NCBI GenBank assembly: GCA_937861115.1
Contig: CALMBD010000232.1
Location: 1 to 56,439 of the forward strand
DNA length: 56,439 nt
DNA from: an uncultured Bacteroidota bacterium
GTDB taxonomy: Bacteria > Bacteroidota > Bacteroidia > Chitinophagales > Saprospiraceae
Direction of reading: 5' to 3'
The position numbers were made by a program, and so were the translations under genes. This document shows, piece after piece, positions 35,775-43,941 of this stretch. The notes beneath the pieces are model-generated. The model had not been told where the DNA came from. It did not search any database and saw only the letters and a list, made by a program, of their open reading frames with translations. Position 1 is the stretch's first letter. The number at the start of each line of letters is the position of its first letter.

Positions 35775-35778
35775 TGCT

Positions 35779-35813
35779 ATTGCGGTAAACGGTGGGTGGT
35801 AGATGGTAGATGG
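35779..35813. repeat. Heptamer tract in front of the RND permease
   Basis: Five 7-bp units on the plus strand: ATTGCGG, TAAACGG, TGGGTGG, TAGATGG, TAGATGG. In mRNA sense of the permease they read CCATCTA, CCATCTA, CCACCCA, CCGTTTA, CCGCAAT, ending 4 bases before the start codon. Confidence 0.85.
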
Positions 35814-35908
35814 CCATCATGTGTGATACACAGGGAATTGACGGCAACCCATGCGACAGCACCGAAGGTTGGGAGATTGTTTTTCAGTATTTTATGTTTG
35901 GGATGGCA

Positions 35909-36994
35909 TTATTGTTTGCGGATCTTCTTTTTCTCGCTCAGGTACGGCGCACCGTCGGTGATCACTTCCGTCACGCCTTCGAGACCATTGGCGATCAGGG
36001 CGCGGTTGCCTTCGATAAAGGCCACTTCCACGGGTAACTTCCGGACGGATATACCGTCGGCATCCGGGGCGAAAACAAAGGCGCTCCGGCCGTCGCCTTC
36101 TACAATGGCCTCGATGGGTACGGTGATGTAGTTTCTGGACTTCGGGGGTGTGATGTCTGCCTGGGCAAAAAGCCCTGGTGCAAAGCGTTTTCCCTGGGGG
36201 GCGACACGTATCTCGACAGGATAAAGACCGTTTGATGGGTCGGCAGCCGGCGCCAGGTCGGTCACTTTGCCTTCGAACGTGGTGTTTGGATAGGCGTCAA
36301 TAGCCACCTTGGCGCGCATACCTGTGTTCAGGCGGGCCCATTCCCGGTCGCTGACGCTGATCTTTACCACCCAGTCGCCGGCGCCCGTTTCGAACAGCAC
36401 GAATGCCGGGATACCCGGACCAGTGATCTCGCCCTCGTTGATGAGTTTTTTGATGATCTTGCCGCCTCTGGTGGCCCGAATTTCGGCGTACTGCTGGTTA
36501 AACTGTGCGATGCGCGCGCTTTCCCTGGCCACGTCGCGGCCGGTTGTTGCATTCTGGAGCAGTTCCAGTGTGGCGCTGCTGTCCTTGTACAGGCCTTCCA
36601 CCCGGCCCAGATCGCGCTCCGCTTTGTTCAGCGCCTGTTGGGCCTGCGCTACCTGGGCGTCTATTTCTGTTTTGTCCAGCACGGCCAGCAACTGACCGGG
36701 ACGCACCACGTCGCCTTCATCCACGTAGATTTTCCGCACGATGCCGCCAATCTTGAACGACAGGCGCTGTTCCGCCGATGAACTGAGTATGCCGCTGGCA
36801 TGGATGGGCAGGGCGACGTTTTGTTGTTCCACCGGCGCCGTACGCACCGGTATGCGTTCGTCGACGATGCCGGACTCGGATTTAGGGTTGGCCACTGCGG
36901 ATTGGCCGCAGCCGCCCATCAGGGCAAAAAGGCCGAAAATGGCTGCAATGACGAGTGCAGCAGGAATGATTTTGTCTGCCGTGATATTTTTCAT
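35909..36994 (-). CDS. RND efflux periplasmic adaptor (membrane fusion protein), lipoprotein
   Basis: A 361-residue adaptor with a lipobox (ALMGGCG, cysteine at C29). It has the usual order: beta-barrel and lipoyl half (FKIGGIVRKIYVDEGDVVRPGQLLAVLD, about 80-107), an alpha-hairpin (about 110-170), second lipoyl half with GGKIIKKLINEGEITGPG, and the C-terminal membrane-proximal domain. It bridges the pump to TolC. It lies between the tolC-type gene and the permease; a 134-bp gap to the permease contains the heptamer leader. Confidence 0.92.
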   Translation of the reverse strand: MKNITADKIIPAALVIAAIFGLFALMGGCGQSAVANPKSESGIVDERIPVRTAPVEQQNVALPIHASGILSSSAEQRLSFKIGGIVRKIYVDEGDVVRPGQLLAVLDKTEIDAQVAQAQQALNKAERDLGRVEGLYKDSSATLELLQNATTGRDVARESARIAQFNQQYAEIRATRGGKIIKKLINEGEITGPGIPAFVLFETGAGDWVVKISVSDREWARLNTGMRAKVAIDAYPNTTFEGKVTDLAPAADPSNGLYPVEIRVAPQGKRFAPGLFAQADITPPKSRNYITVPIEAIVEGDGRSAFVFAPDADGISVRKLPVEVAFIEGNRALIANGLEGVTEVITDGAPYLSEKKKIRKQ

Positions 36995-37045
36995 GGTGGG
37001 ATGTTTATGTAATGGGAATTGGAAGCAAATTGGTCAAATCAATTA

Positions 37046-38422
37046 TCAAAGTCCGGCCGCTTTTTTGAGGGCCGCCTCTTTCAGCAGCACATCCGACCAG
37101 GCCAGCAAGGCCTGGAGTTGTGCGACGGTAACGCGGTTTTGGGCATCGAGATATTCGATCAGCAAGGCCTGGTTTGCACGGTACTTGTTGTTCACGATTT
37201 TGTAGGTAGACAGGGCCGCAGTCAGACCGGTTCTGGTGGTCTGGAAAGTGTTTTTCGCCGCCTCGAATTCATTCCACGCCTGTGTTACCTCCAGGGCTAT
37301 CTGTTGTTGGACCTCGGTGTACTGGGCCCGTATTTTTTCGGCATCGATGCGGGCCTCCTGGCTTTTGCTTTTCCGCATGCCCGCATCGAAGAGGTCGTAG
37401 GTCATCCCGATCTGTGCGAGGGCATAGGTTTGATCGCTGTTGAATTTGTAGCCAAATCCCTGAAACCCGGCCTCGCCGCCGAGGTAGAAATCGGGAATTT
37501 TTCGGTTGGCATCGTTGAGTTTAACGGCCGTCTCTGCCGCGCTTTGTCCGGCACGCAGCACTTCGAATTCATGGCGGTGCTGCATGGCTTGCGTCACGAG
37601 GTATTCCGGCTGGTAATCACCCGAAGCGGTATGCAACAAAGCGGAGTCGACGGTTATCTCGCTTTGCAAGTCATTGTTTAGCAGGAAATTGAAATAAGCC
37701 CTTGCCGTATTGCCGGCACTCTGCAGTTTAAATATCTCGTTGTCGGCCTTGCTGAGTTCGTAGTCGGCAGTAGCGACGATATCCTTTGTCGCGACGTTGT
37801 TTTTTACCAGCGATTCGTTGAAGCGGCGCAATTCGGTCAGCACACCTCTGCTGTTCTGCCAGATTTTTTCGGCTTCCAGGGTCTGGAGGTACTGGATGTA
37901 CGCCTCTGTGATCCGGTATCGGAGTTCGTGTTCGTAAGCGGCCTTCTGTGCGGCTTTGCTTTGATACACCTGTTCCTTGATCTGCCGGTTGTATTTCAGG
38001 TCTGAGTTGAAGAGCGGGTATTTGAAACTCAGTTTCGTTTCCTGAAAGTCGTCGGGCAGAAACTGGATGGTTTCGTTTTCCAGTTGCGGATATTTCGGCG
38101 CGTTGGGCAGGAATATCTCGTTGAGTTGATTCAGGTTGTCGTACACCGGATTCATGAGGTCGCCGATGGGGAAATCGATGTTCCGGCCACCCGTCGCGCG
38201 GGTGTAATTGGCGTTGAACTGCAGGGTGGGGTAGAAGAGCGATTTGGATTGCCGGATCGCCTCCTGCGCTTTTCTCAGATCGAGGTTCTGTTGCTGCAGC
38301 GCAAGGTTGTTGGTCATGCCGGTACGGATGTATTCATCCAGAATGGCCGATTGTTGGGCATCCGCTCCTGCCATAAAACAGAGCAGAAACAGAAGAGGGA
38401 GGATTGTTCTTGATGGTTTCAT
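37046..38422 (-). CDS. TolC family outer membrane efflux protein
   Basis: A 458-residue outer-membrane factor with a signal peptide (PLLFLLCFMAGADAQ). Two homologous helical repeats are typical of TolC: the first includes NLALQQQNLDLRKAQEAIRQSKSLFYPTLQFNANYTRA and the second AQIGMTYDLFDAGMRKSKSQEARIDAEKIRAQYTEVQQQIALEVTQAWNEFEAAK. It is the first gene of the efflux operon, with a TetR-type palindrome 23 bp upstream of its start codon. Confidence 0.92.
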   Translation of the reverse strand: MKPSRTILPLLFLLCFMAGADAQQSAILDEYIRTGMTNNLALQQQNLDLRKAQEAIRQSKSLFYPTLQFNANYTRATGGRNIDFPIGDLMNPVYDNLNQLNEIFLPNAPKYPQLENETIQFLPDDFQETKLSFKYPLFNSDLKYNRQIKEQVYQSKAAQKAAYEHELRYRITEAYIQYLQTLEAEKIWQNSRGVLTELRRFNESLVKNNVATKDIVATADYELSKADNEIFKLQSAGNTARAYFNFLLNNDLQSEITVDSALLHTASGDYQPEYLVTQAMQHRHEFEVLRAGQSAAETAVKLNDANRKIPDFYLGGEAGFQGFGYKFNSDQTYALAQIGMTYDLFDAGMRKSKSQEARIDAEKIRAQYTEVQQQIALEVTQAWNEFEAAKNTFQTTRTGLTAALSTYKIVNNKYRANQALLIEYLDAQNRVTVAQLQALLAWSDVLLKEAALKKAAGL

Positions 38423-38442
38423 TGTGCAAACACAATTTATTT

Positions 38443-38459
38443 ACTGAACAGTGTTTAGT
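38443..38459. promoter_or_regulatory. Putative TetR operator in front of the efflux operon
   Basis: ACTGAACAGTGTTTAGT, a 17-bp palindrome with one mismatched pair. The same core, TGAACAGTGTTCA, lies upstream of the tetR gene, so both are probable binding sites for the TetR protein encoded between them. Confidence 0.7.
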
Positions 38460-38594
38460 TTCATGGTACAAAAAAACGCGGCCCGGTATCGCAGCGCAAG
38501 TACTTACTGTTGAATTGTCGTTTGGGGAGGATGAGTTGCTGATAAGGGGCATTGGATAGACGAAGGAGCCGGCGACCCGGTTGCAGGTCCGTGT

Positions 38595-39206
38595 TCATAG
38601 CGACTCCGCCATCTTTACAATCATGTCGAACGACCGCATGGCCAGTTCGGCGCGCTTCTCTTCAGGGTACATGCGCATCCGTTCCCGGATAAACAGGGAG
38701 ACCAGTCCGTGCGCATGACACCACAGGGTATAGGCGATGGTTTCTGTATCTGTGCTTTTGAAGTACCGCGCGTCGACGCAGGCCTGAACGGTTTCCACAA
38801 AAAAGGCATGCGTTGCAATGCCAAGTTTCCAACAGTCCTGATTTTCAATGGATTCCATCGGACTTCGGATAATAAACAGCAGGTCGTACAGGTCCGGATG
38901 CTTCATGCCGAAGTCGATGTACCTGCGCCCGAATTCGATCAGCCGTTGCCAGGGATCTTCGAATGCGGCTGCGGGAAGCAGGTGGTCGCGTTTGAGCGCG
39001 GCAGCTTCAAATTGCAAGGCAAAAAATATCTCGCTTTTGTCCTTGTAGTACAGGTAGATGGTGGCGGGACTGTACTCGATGGCTTCCGCGATGTTGCGGA
39101 TGCTCACGCCATCAAAGCCTTTTTCCCGGAAAAGACGAAGTGCGGCATCCAGGATGAGCCGGCGCATTTCCTCCTTTTCACGTTCTTTTCTCGATGTTAT
39201 GCCCAT
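38595..39206 (-). CDS. TetR/AcrR family transcriptional regulator
   Basis: A 203-residue repressor. The N-terminal helix-turn-helix is clear: ILDAALRLFREKGFDGVSIRNIAEAIEYSPATIYLYYKDKSEIF (about 17-60). The C-terminal domain would bind a ligand and form the dimer. It lies upstream of, and in the same direction as, the TolC-adaptor-permease operon, but separated from it by 172 bp with its own operator. Ligand unknown; pump substrates are likely candidates. Confidence 0.92.
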   Translation of the reverse strand: MGITSRKEREKEEMRRLILDAALRLFREKGFDGVSIRNIAEAIEYSPATIYLYYKDKSEIFFALQFEAAALKRDHLLPAAAFEDPWQRLIEFGRRYIDFGMKHPDLYDLLFIIRSPMESIENQDCWKLGIATHAFFVETVQACVDARYFKSTDTETIAYTLWCHAHGLVSLFIRERMRMYPEEKRAELAMRSFDMIVKMAESL

Positions 39207-39256
39207 TGGTATAGTTGCAGTTGGCAGCGACAGTTTGATAAACGGTGCAAATTTAA

Positions 39257-39269
39257 TGAACAGTGTTCA
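39257..39269. promoter_or_regulatory. Putative TetR autoregulatory operator
   Basis: TGAACAGTGTTCA, a perfect palindrome around a central G, 51 bp upstream of the tetR start codon. It matches the operator before the tolC-type gene at 12 of 13 positions, supporting autorepression. Confidence 0.75.
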
Positions 39270-39425
39270 GTGCGCAAGTGCCGTTCGTCTAAATTCTTCA
39301 GAAAACCCCTTAACAGCGCCAAAACCCGGATGAACTGCATGGGTCAGGCATATTCCGGAAGAATTTACCCGGTATTATTCACCACACTCCCCGGGCCGGG
39401 ATATTTTTGCCCCGATTCACCACAA

Positions 39426-39462
39426 CACCTGCAATCCTGCGCTATTGCCAACTGCCTACTGC
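39426..39462 (+). repeat. Heptamer/octamer tract in front of tryptophan dioxygenase
   Basis: Units CACCTGC, AATCCTGC, GCTATTGC, CAACTGC and CTACTGC, all ending TGC, running to one base before the ATG. The sequence differs from the repeats before other genes but has the same period, strand and position. Confidence 0.8.
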
Positions 39463-39463
39463 C

Positions 39464-40504
39464 ATGCAAACTAAAGACGTACACTACTCCGACTACCTTC
39501 AACTCGACAAAATCCTGAACGCACAGACCCTCGAAAGCGACCTGCTGGGCGCCCATGCGCACGATGAGATGCTGTTCGTCATCATTCACCAGGCATACGA
39601 GCTCTGGTTCAAGCAAATCCTGTTCGAGGTGGATTCGGTTGCGGCGATCATGAGCCAACAGGTGATTAACGACAATTCGCCCGATTTGCAAACGATTGTC
39701 CATCGCCTGAACCGGGTGGCGACGATACTGAAAGTGGCTGTCCACCAGATCGATATAATGGAGACCATGACGCCGATGGATTTCCTGGATTTCCGCGATT
39801 TCCTGCGGCCTGCCTCGGGTTTCCAGAGTTGGCAGTTCAAAATTGTGGAGGCCAAACTGGGTCTGCAGTTTCCGGAGCGTTTCGGACAGGAATACTACAT
39901 TTCGCAACTGCGCCCGGAGCACGTGGCATTGATCAAAGATGTCGAGAAAAAGCCCTCCCTGCTCGACCTGGTGGATGAATGGCTGGGCCGGATGCCTTTT
40001 TTCGATCTGAAGGAAAGCTGGGAAAACTATCGCCCGCTTTTTCCGGTCACGGAAGGCAAACATCCGTTCTGGAGCGATTATTCGATTGTTTACGCCAACA
40101 GTCTGGTGGAAGGGGAGAAGGGCAACAAGGCCCATTTTGAGAAGATGTTCTTCGAAACGGAAAAGTCACCCGGTCGCCGCCTGAGTGCCGCTGCCTGCCG
40201 CTCGGCGCTGTTTATCATGCTTTACCGGGGCTATCCCATGCTCCAGTTGCCGTTTCAGTTGCTCAACAACCTGCTGGAGATCGACGAACAGCTGTCGACC
40301 TGGCGCTACCGCCATGTCAATATGGTGACGCGCATGATCGGGGTACGGACCGGCACCGGAGGATCCAGCGGTCGCGATTACCTCAAGGGCGCTTTGGACA
40401 AACACTACATTTTCAAGGAAATAGCAGGGCTGACCGGCTACCTGATCGAACGGCGGCGACTCCCGCAATTGAGCAAGGAAGTGGAGGAGAAGTTGGGTTT
40501 TTGA
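39464..40504 (+). CDS. kynA: Tryptophan 2,3-dioxygenase
   Basis: A 346-residue heme enzyme opening the indole ring of L-tryptophan to N-formylkynurenine, the first step of the kynurenine route. Signature regions are the distal histidine in IIHQAYELWFKQ (H42), the proximal heme ligand region WRYRHVNMVTRMIG and the substrate loop GTGGSSGRDYL. The start is the ATG of MQTKDVHYSDYL; the longer frame begins with TTG and adds a repeat-coded stretch. No other kynurenine genes adjoin. A perfect terminator hairpin follows. Confidence 0.93.
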   Translation: MQTKDVHYSDYLQLDKILNAQTLESDLLGAHAHDEMLFVIIHQAYELWFKQILFEVDSVAAIMSQQVINDNSPDLQTIVHRLNRVATILKVAVHQIDIMETMTPMDFLDFRDFLRPASGFQSWQFKIVEAKLGLQFPERFGQEYYISQLRPEHVALIKDVEKKPSLLDLVDEWLGRMPFFDLKESWENYRPLFPVTEGKHPFWSDYSIVYANSLVEGEKGNKAHFEKMFFETEKSPGRRLSAAACRSALFIMLYRGYPMLQLPFQLLNNLLEIDEQLSTWRYRHVNMVTRMIGVRTGTGGSSGRDYLKGALDKHYIFKEIAGLTGYLIERRRLPQLSKEVEEKLGF

Positions 40505-40537
40505 GGGGTAGCGGGAGGCTGTTGCCTTGATCCCACC

Positions 40538-40576
40538 GTAGTGACGGGGTGACTCAAAAAGTCACCCCGTCACTAC
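40538..40576 (+). terminator. 17-bp perfect hairpin after tryptophan dioxygenase
   Basis: Arms gtagtgacggggtgact (40538-40554) and complement (40560-40576) around caaaa, followed by aattttatttta. It probably ends the dioxygenase transcript. Confidence 0.8.
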
Positions 40577-40841
40577 AATTTTATTTTATTTATCGCGCTG
40601 ATGTCACACTCGGCCAGGTATTGTATTGTATGTGCAACATCCGGTAATGTGCATCCGCAGAAGGAAACCTGCATTGCCGGAAAGAGGCTATAAAAATGTC
40701 TTGCAGGTGTCAATACCTAAAATAAAACGGCAAAAGGCCTGTTTTTCAATAAATGATTTTGCAGGTATAATACTATGTAGTACATATTTGTGGTAAGTGC
40801 CTGTATGGCTACTCTTTTTTTAAATCTATAAAAACTCAATT
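40577..40841 (+). promoter_or_regulatory. Upstream region of the DUF2589 operon with candidate promoter
   Basis: The gap between the dioxygenase terminator and the DUF2589 gene has no gene. A TTTG at 40758-40761 followed after 21 bases by CATATTTG (40783-40790) is one mismatch from the Bacteroidota -33/-7 promoter; a sigma70-like TATAAT also lies at 40766-40771. A run of seven T and an AT-rich leader precede the start codon. No operator palindrome was recognised. Confidence 0.4.
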
Positions 40842-41690
40842 ATGCCAAATCTTGGAAACGAAATCTCCAGTCTTGATTTCAAAAACATTATCGGTGGACC
40901 GCTGATTGCCGTCGTTGAAGCACAGGCGCAGGCAGCACTGAGCACTGTTAACTACATTAAGTCCGTTGGTTTTGACGCCGACGGCAAGGTGGTAAACGTT
41001 TCGTTCAACTATCCCAAAGAAGTGTATCCCTACAGGCCCGGGAATAAAGGCGAAGTGACTGCGGTTACCATAACTAACGGCGGGGTCGGATATGCGGATG
41101 CCACTACCGTATCCTTCCCGACACCTACCGGCACCGGTGCACGGGTTGCCACAGGTACCGTTATGGTTTCAGGAGGGGTAATAACCGGCGTGCTCATTAC
41201 AGATTCCGGCGCCGGATATACAGGGGCTACCGTCACCCCAACATTCTCTCCTGCCCCGACGGGCGCAGGCGCAACCGCCGCCACTGTTACGGCTACAGTT
41301 GGACAGGAAGATCCGACACCGGCTGTTTATCAGGAAATGGAACTCCGTGTACCTATCCTGAGCATGTTGCCGATACCTTATCTCCGGGTAGAAGAATTCA
41401 GCCTCGATTTTAACGTGAAGATCAATTCCATGGAAACTTACAACGTTTCCGATCAACTCGAACTCGGGGGTTCTCTTGAAGTCCAGCAGAAATGGGGAAG
41501 CGGCTCTGCAAAACTGAATATATCGGCGTCGTACAAACGGTCGACCTCTGCCGGCACCAGTGTGGAAAGAACATACGACATGGCAGTCCACGTTCGTGCC
41601 GTTCAGGATGAGATGCCGGGCGGATTGGAAACCATTCTTGGCATCCTGGAACAAGCGGTAGTGTCCACGCCAGTCATACCTGCTTCATAG
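40842..41690 (+). CDS. DUF2589 domain protein with inserted GxGY repeats
   Basis: A 282-residue protein without signal peptide. Residues 1-60 (IIGGPLIAVVEAQAQAALSTVNYIKSVGFD...) and 165-275 (MELRVPILSMLPIPYLRVEEFSLDFNVKI ... HVRAVQDEMPGGLETILGILEQA) match the two halves of the DUF2589 family, which normally are continuous. Between them (about 70-155) is a Gly/Thr/Val-rich insert of two 40-residue repeats, each with a core ITNGGVGYADA or ITDSGAGYTGA, resembling beta-structured repeats known from phage-tail-like and surface proteins. It is the first gene of a tight operon (3 and 5 bp gaps). Function unknown. The family call is from recollection of its conserved segments. Confidence 0.8.
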   Translation: MPNLGNEISSLDFKNIIGGPLIAVVEAQAQAALSTVNYIKSVGFDADGKVVNVSFNYPKEVYPYRPGNKGEVTAVTITNGGVGYADATTVSFPTPTGTGARVATGTVMVSGGVITGVLITDSGAGYTGATVTPTFSPAPTGAGATAATVTATVGQEDPTPAVYQEMELRVPILSMLPIPYLRVEEFSLDFNVKINSMETYNVSDQLELGGSLEVQQKWGSGSAKLNISASYKRSTSAGTSVERTYDMAVHVRAVQDEMPGGLETILGILEQAVVSTPVIPAS

Positions 41691-41693
41691 GTC

Positions 41694-42404
41694 ATGGTCG
41701 CATTGAGTGATTATTTGGGCTTCCTGATGACGGAAATTGCACGTGCGCGGTTGACATCCGATCTGGCTTCCATCGAGCTGGCAAAGGTGTATTCCGAAAA
41801 CGAGTTACTGAAAAATTTAACCGTCCCGCGTGTTCGCCTTGCGCGAGTAGACCTCAACGTGCCGCTTGTCGTGGAATCGTTGAAGGTCGGGCAGGCCACG
41901 GATTTTAATGTCCTGGCCGGTCGGGATAACGTAACTGAATTGAACAGGATACTTACGGCTACCTGTTTCAAGTACTTCGACGTGCGGTTTTCAAAAGAGG
42001 AATCGAAAAATATCACGGCCCGCATCCAGTTGGGTATGGACGCTATTTCGCAAACCAAGGATTACCAGGAAGGGAGAAACTCTTTTGAACAGTTTACGGA
42101 GGAAACCTTTTTGTATGCCGTAAATTTGAGAACCCTGCGCAAACTGCCGGACTTTAACACGCATTTTGACCAGGCGATGAACGATATCAGGCGGCAATAT
42201 TTACTGCAATTTGATGCGGTCATCAAGCCGGGGCCGTCCAGACTCGAGGCGATGATGGTAAACCCTGAAACTGCGGCCATCCGGACCGCTCACCCTCCTC
42301 AATCTGTTTTTGTACTGAACCTCTCGCTGACGGAAGAAGGTATTGAGTTGATCACAGTACAGGACAGTGAGGGCAACACAAAAAAAGTGTTGGCAATTGA
42401 ATAA
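41694..42404 (+). CDS. Unrecognised operon partner of the DUF2589 protein
   Basis: A 236-residue protein that I cannot assign to a named family. It lacks a signal peptide or membrane segment. The N-terminus is helical (ALSDYLGFLMTEIARARLTSDLASIELAKVY), followed by a strand region LTVPRVRLARVDLNVPLVVESL (about 41-62) that echoes the VPILS-PIPYLRVEEFSLDFNV stretch of the upstream DUF2589 protein, so the two may share a beta-sandwich core. The middle (about 80-190) is charged and helical; the end is a beta-rich LNLSLTEEGIELITVQDSEG. It starts 3 bp after the preceding stop codon, implying coupled translation. Confidence 0.75.
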   Translation: MVALSDYLGFLMTEIARARLTSDLASIELAKVYSENELLKNLTVPRVRLARVDLNVPLVVESLKVGQATDFNVLAGRDNVTELNRILTATCFKYFDVRFSKEESKNITARIQLGMDAISQTKDYQEGRNSFEQFTEETFLYAVNLRTLRKLPDFNTHFDQAMNDIRRQYLLQFDAVIKPGPSRLEAMMVNPETAAIRTAHPPQSVFVLNLSLTEEGIELITVQDSEGNTKKVLAIE

Positions 42405-42409
42405 GGGCC

Positions 42410-42970
42410 ATGCGGATAATAAGTTATGCTGTAAATGCCGATTTGCAAAACCTGCTGACCGAATATGCTGTTCTGGCGCATCAGTTTCGGCAGAAATCGC
42501 CACAATTCATTGCCGAAGCAGAAGTCTGGCTGCTTAAGGCAGAGGCTGTATTTAAAAAACACAATTTCCCTGATGTAAGTAAACTGGCCCGGTTGAGCAG
42601 TTCAGTGGCCGCTGCTCGCCGGGGCCACATGCAGACCGAAAAAACACGCAATCCCCGCAGTGAAAAGCAATTTCAATGCTGGCAATTTTTGAATGAAGGC
42701 CATGATCTCCTCCACCGTTACTTCATGACGGAACAGGATAAACTGGAGCGGGCCGAGGGACTTATCGCCCAACTTGTCGTCATTGCATTCCAGAAGAAAA
42801 TACTGGATATCGACACTTTGAACCAGGGGAAAGTTGACGCAAATCAGGCCTGGCAAATGCTCGCAGCACAGCAGGATTTTTTTGGCGCAACACTTCAACT
42901 GAAAGCCCTGATTTCCCCCATCGATATTATTATTCTTCTCGACAAGGTACTGGATAAGGTAAAGAACTAA
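42410..42970 (+). CDS. Unrecognised helical protein, third gene of the DUF2589 operon
   Basis: A 186-residue, mostly helical soluble protein without recognisable domain, signal peptide or membrane segment. It has many Gln, Ala, Leu and Lys residues, a basic patch RRGHMQTEKTRNPRSEKQ (about 70-87) and a hydrophobic C-terminal helix ISPIDIIILLDKVLDKVKN. It starts 5 bp after the preceding stop codon. Its role, perhaps as an adaptor or assembly factor for the two upstream proteins, is speculation from operon context. Confidence 0.72.
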   Translation: MRIISYAVNADLQNLLTEYAVLAHQFRQKSPQFIAEAEVWLLKAEAVFKKHNFPDVSKLARLSSSVAAARRGHMQTEKTRNPRSEKQFQCWQFLNEGHDLLHRYFMTEQDKLERAEGLIAQLVVIAFQKKILDIDTLNQGKVDANQAWQMLAAQQDFFGATLQLKALISPIDIIILLDKVLDKVKN

Positions 42971-43050
42971 CCCGGAATTTTACCGCAAGTCAACCTTCGG
43001 TTTTTATTAGTTGAGCCCAAAATGAAGATTCTCCCGGTTAGCATACATAA

Positions 43051-43078
43051 AATAGCCCCGTTTAGGGGCTATTGACAT
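43051..43078. terminator. 9-bp hairpin between convergent operons
   Basis: Perfect stem AATAGCCCC / GGGGCTATT, loop gttta. It sits between the end of the DUF2589 operon and the end of the minus-strand SDR operon. On the minus strand it is followed by TTTTAT, so it more likely terminates the SDR genes. Confidence 0.65.
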
Positions 43079-43115
43079 TTTATACTTTGTTCGCTACCGT
43101 TTTTAATTTTTCAAT

Positions 43116-43940
43116 TTACAATTTTTTTCGCAATCCATACTGCTCTTTTATCATATGGACAAAGGCATCTTCCTCCATTTTCTTGCGATTATCCAATAAA
43201 AAATTTGCATCGTCTCCTGCTCTGTATCGAAGGGTTGCACTTTCATCTGTCGCTGCCTGATAAATTACCTGAGCAACTAAACTGGCTGGTGATGGATTCA
43301 GACTATCACCTTGCCATATTTTCATCAAAGCGCCAATAATCGGCTGATAATCGGCAATTTCGCCGGCCTGAAAATCAAAAGAACGACCTCCAAAATCAGT
43401 GGCAATCATTCCCGGCTCTACAATTTTCACCTTAACACCTATTTGCTCCATTTCAAAACTGAGTGCCTCCGAAATACCTTCAACGGCAAACTTGGTCCCA
43501 TGATAGAGTGAACCCAAAGGAAAGGTCATTTTACCTCCGATAGAAGAAATATTTACGATTACACCACTTTTATTTTTTCGGAAATGAGGAAGTACGGCTC
43601 TTGTTACATCCAGCAATCCGATAACATTGATATTGAATTGCCGGAGTATGTTTTCTCTTGGGAATGATTCTAAAGGGCCATAGGCGCCATAGCCTGCGTT
43701 ATTGACAAGGATATCAATCTTGCCGAATTTTTTTATGCCTGCTGCTACTGCATTTTGGATAGAATCCAAATCCAGGACATCTAGACGGGTAATAAAAGTA
43801 TTATCAAGTTCTTTTAATTCGGCTTCCTTTTCAGGTTTCCTCATGGTAGCAATGACGTTCCACCCTTTTTGTTGAAACAGCTTTGCGGTTGCTTTACCTA
43901 TACCTGAACTTGCACCTGTAATTAAGATCGTCTTGCCCAT
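43116..43940 (-). CDS. Short-chain dehydrogenase/reductase
   Basis: A 274-residue classical SDR. The cofactor motif TGASSGIG lies at about 7-14, NNAGYGAYG at about 84-92 and the active-site YHGTK (Tyr-x3-Lys) near 152-156, with the catalytic serine in SSIGG. It is the second gene of a minus-strand pair, 2 bp-spaced from the next SDR. Substrate unknown. Its base composition is clearly AT-richer than that of the flanking housekeeping genes. Confidence 0.9.
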   Translation of the reverse strand: MGKTILITGASSGIGKATAKLFQQKGWNVIATMRKPEKEAELKELDNTFITRLDVLDLDSIQNAVAAGIKKFGKIDILVNNAGYGAYGPLESFPRENILRQFNINVIGLLDVTRAVLPHFRKNKSGVIVNISSIGGKMTFPLGSLYHGTKFAVEGISEALSFEMEQIGVKVKIVEPGMIATDFGGRSFDFQAGEIADYQPIIGALMKIWQGDSLNPSPASLVAQVIYQAATDESATLRYRAGDDANFLLDNRKKMEEDAFVHMIKEQYGLRKKL

Positions 43941-43941
43941 T

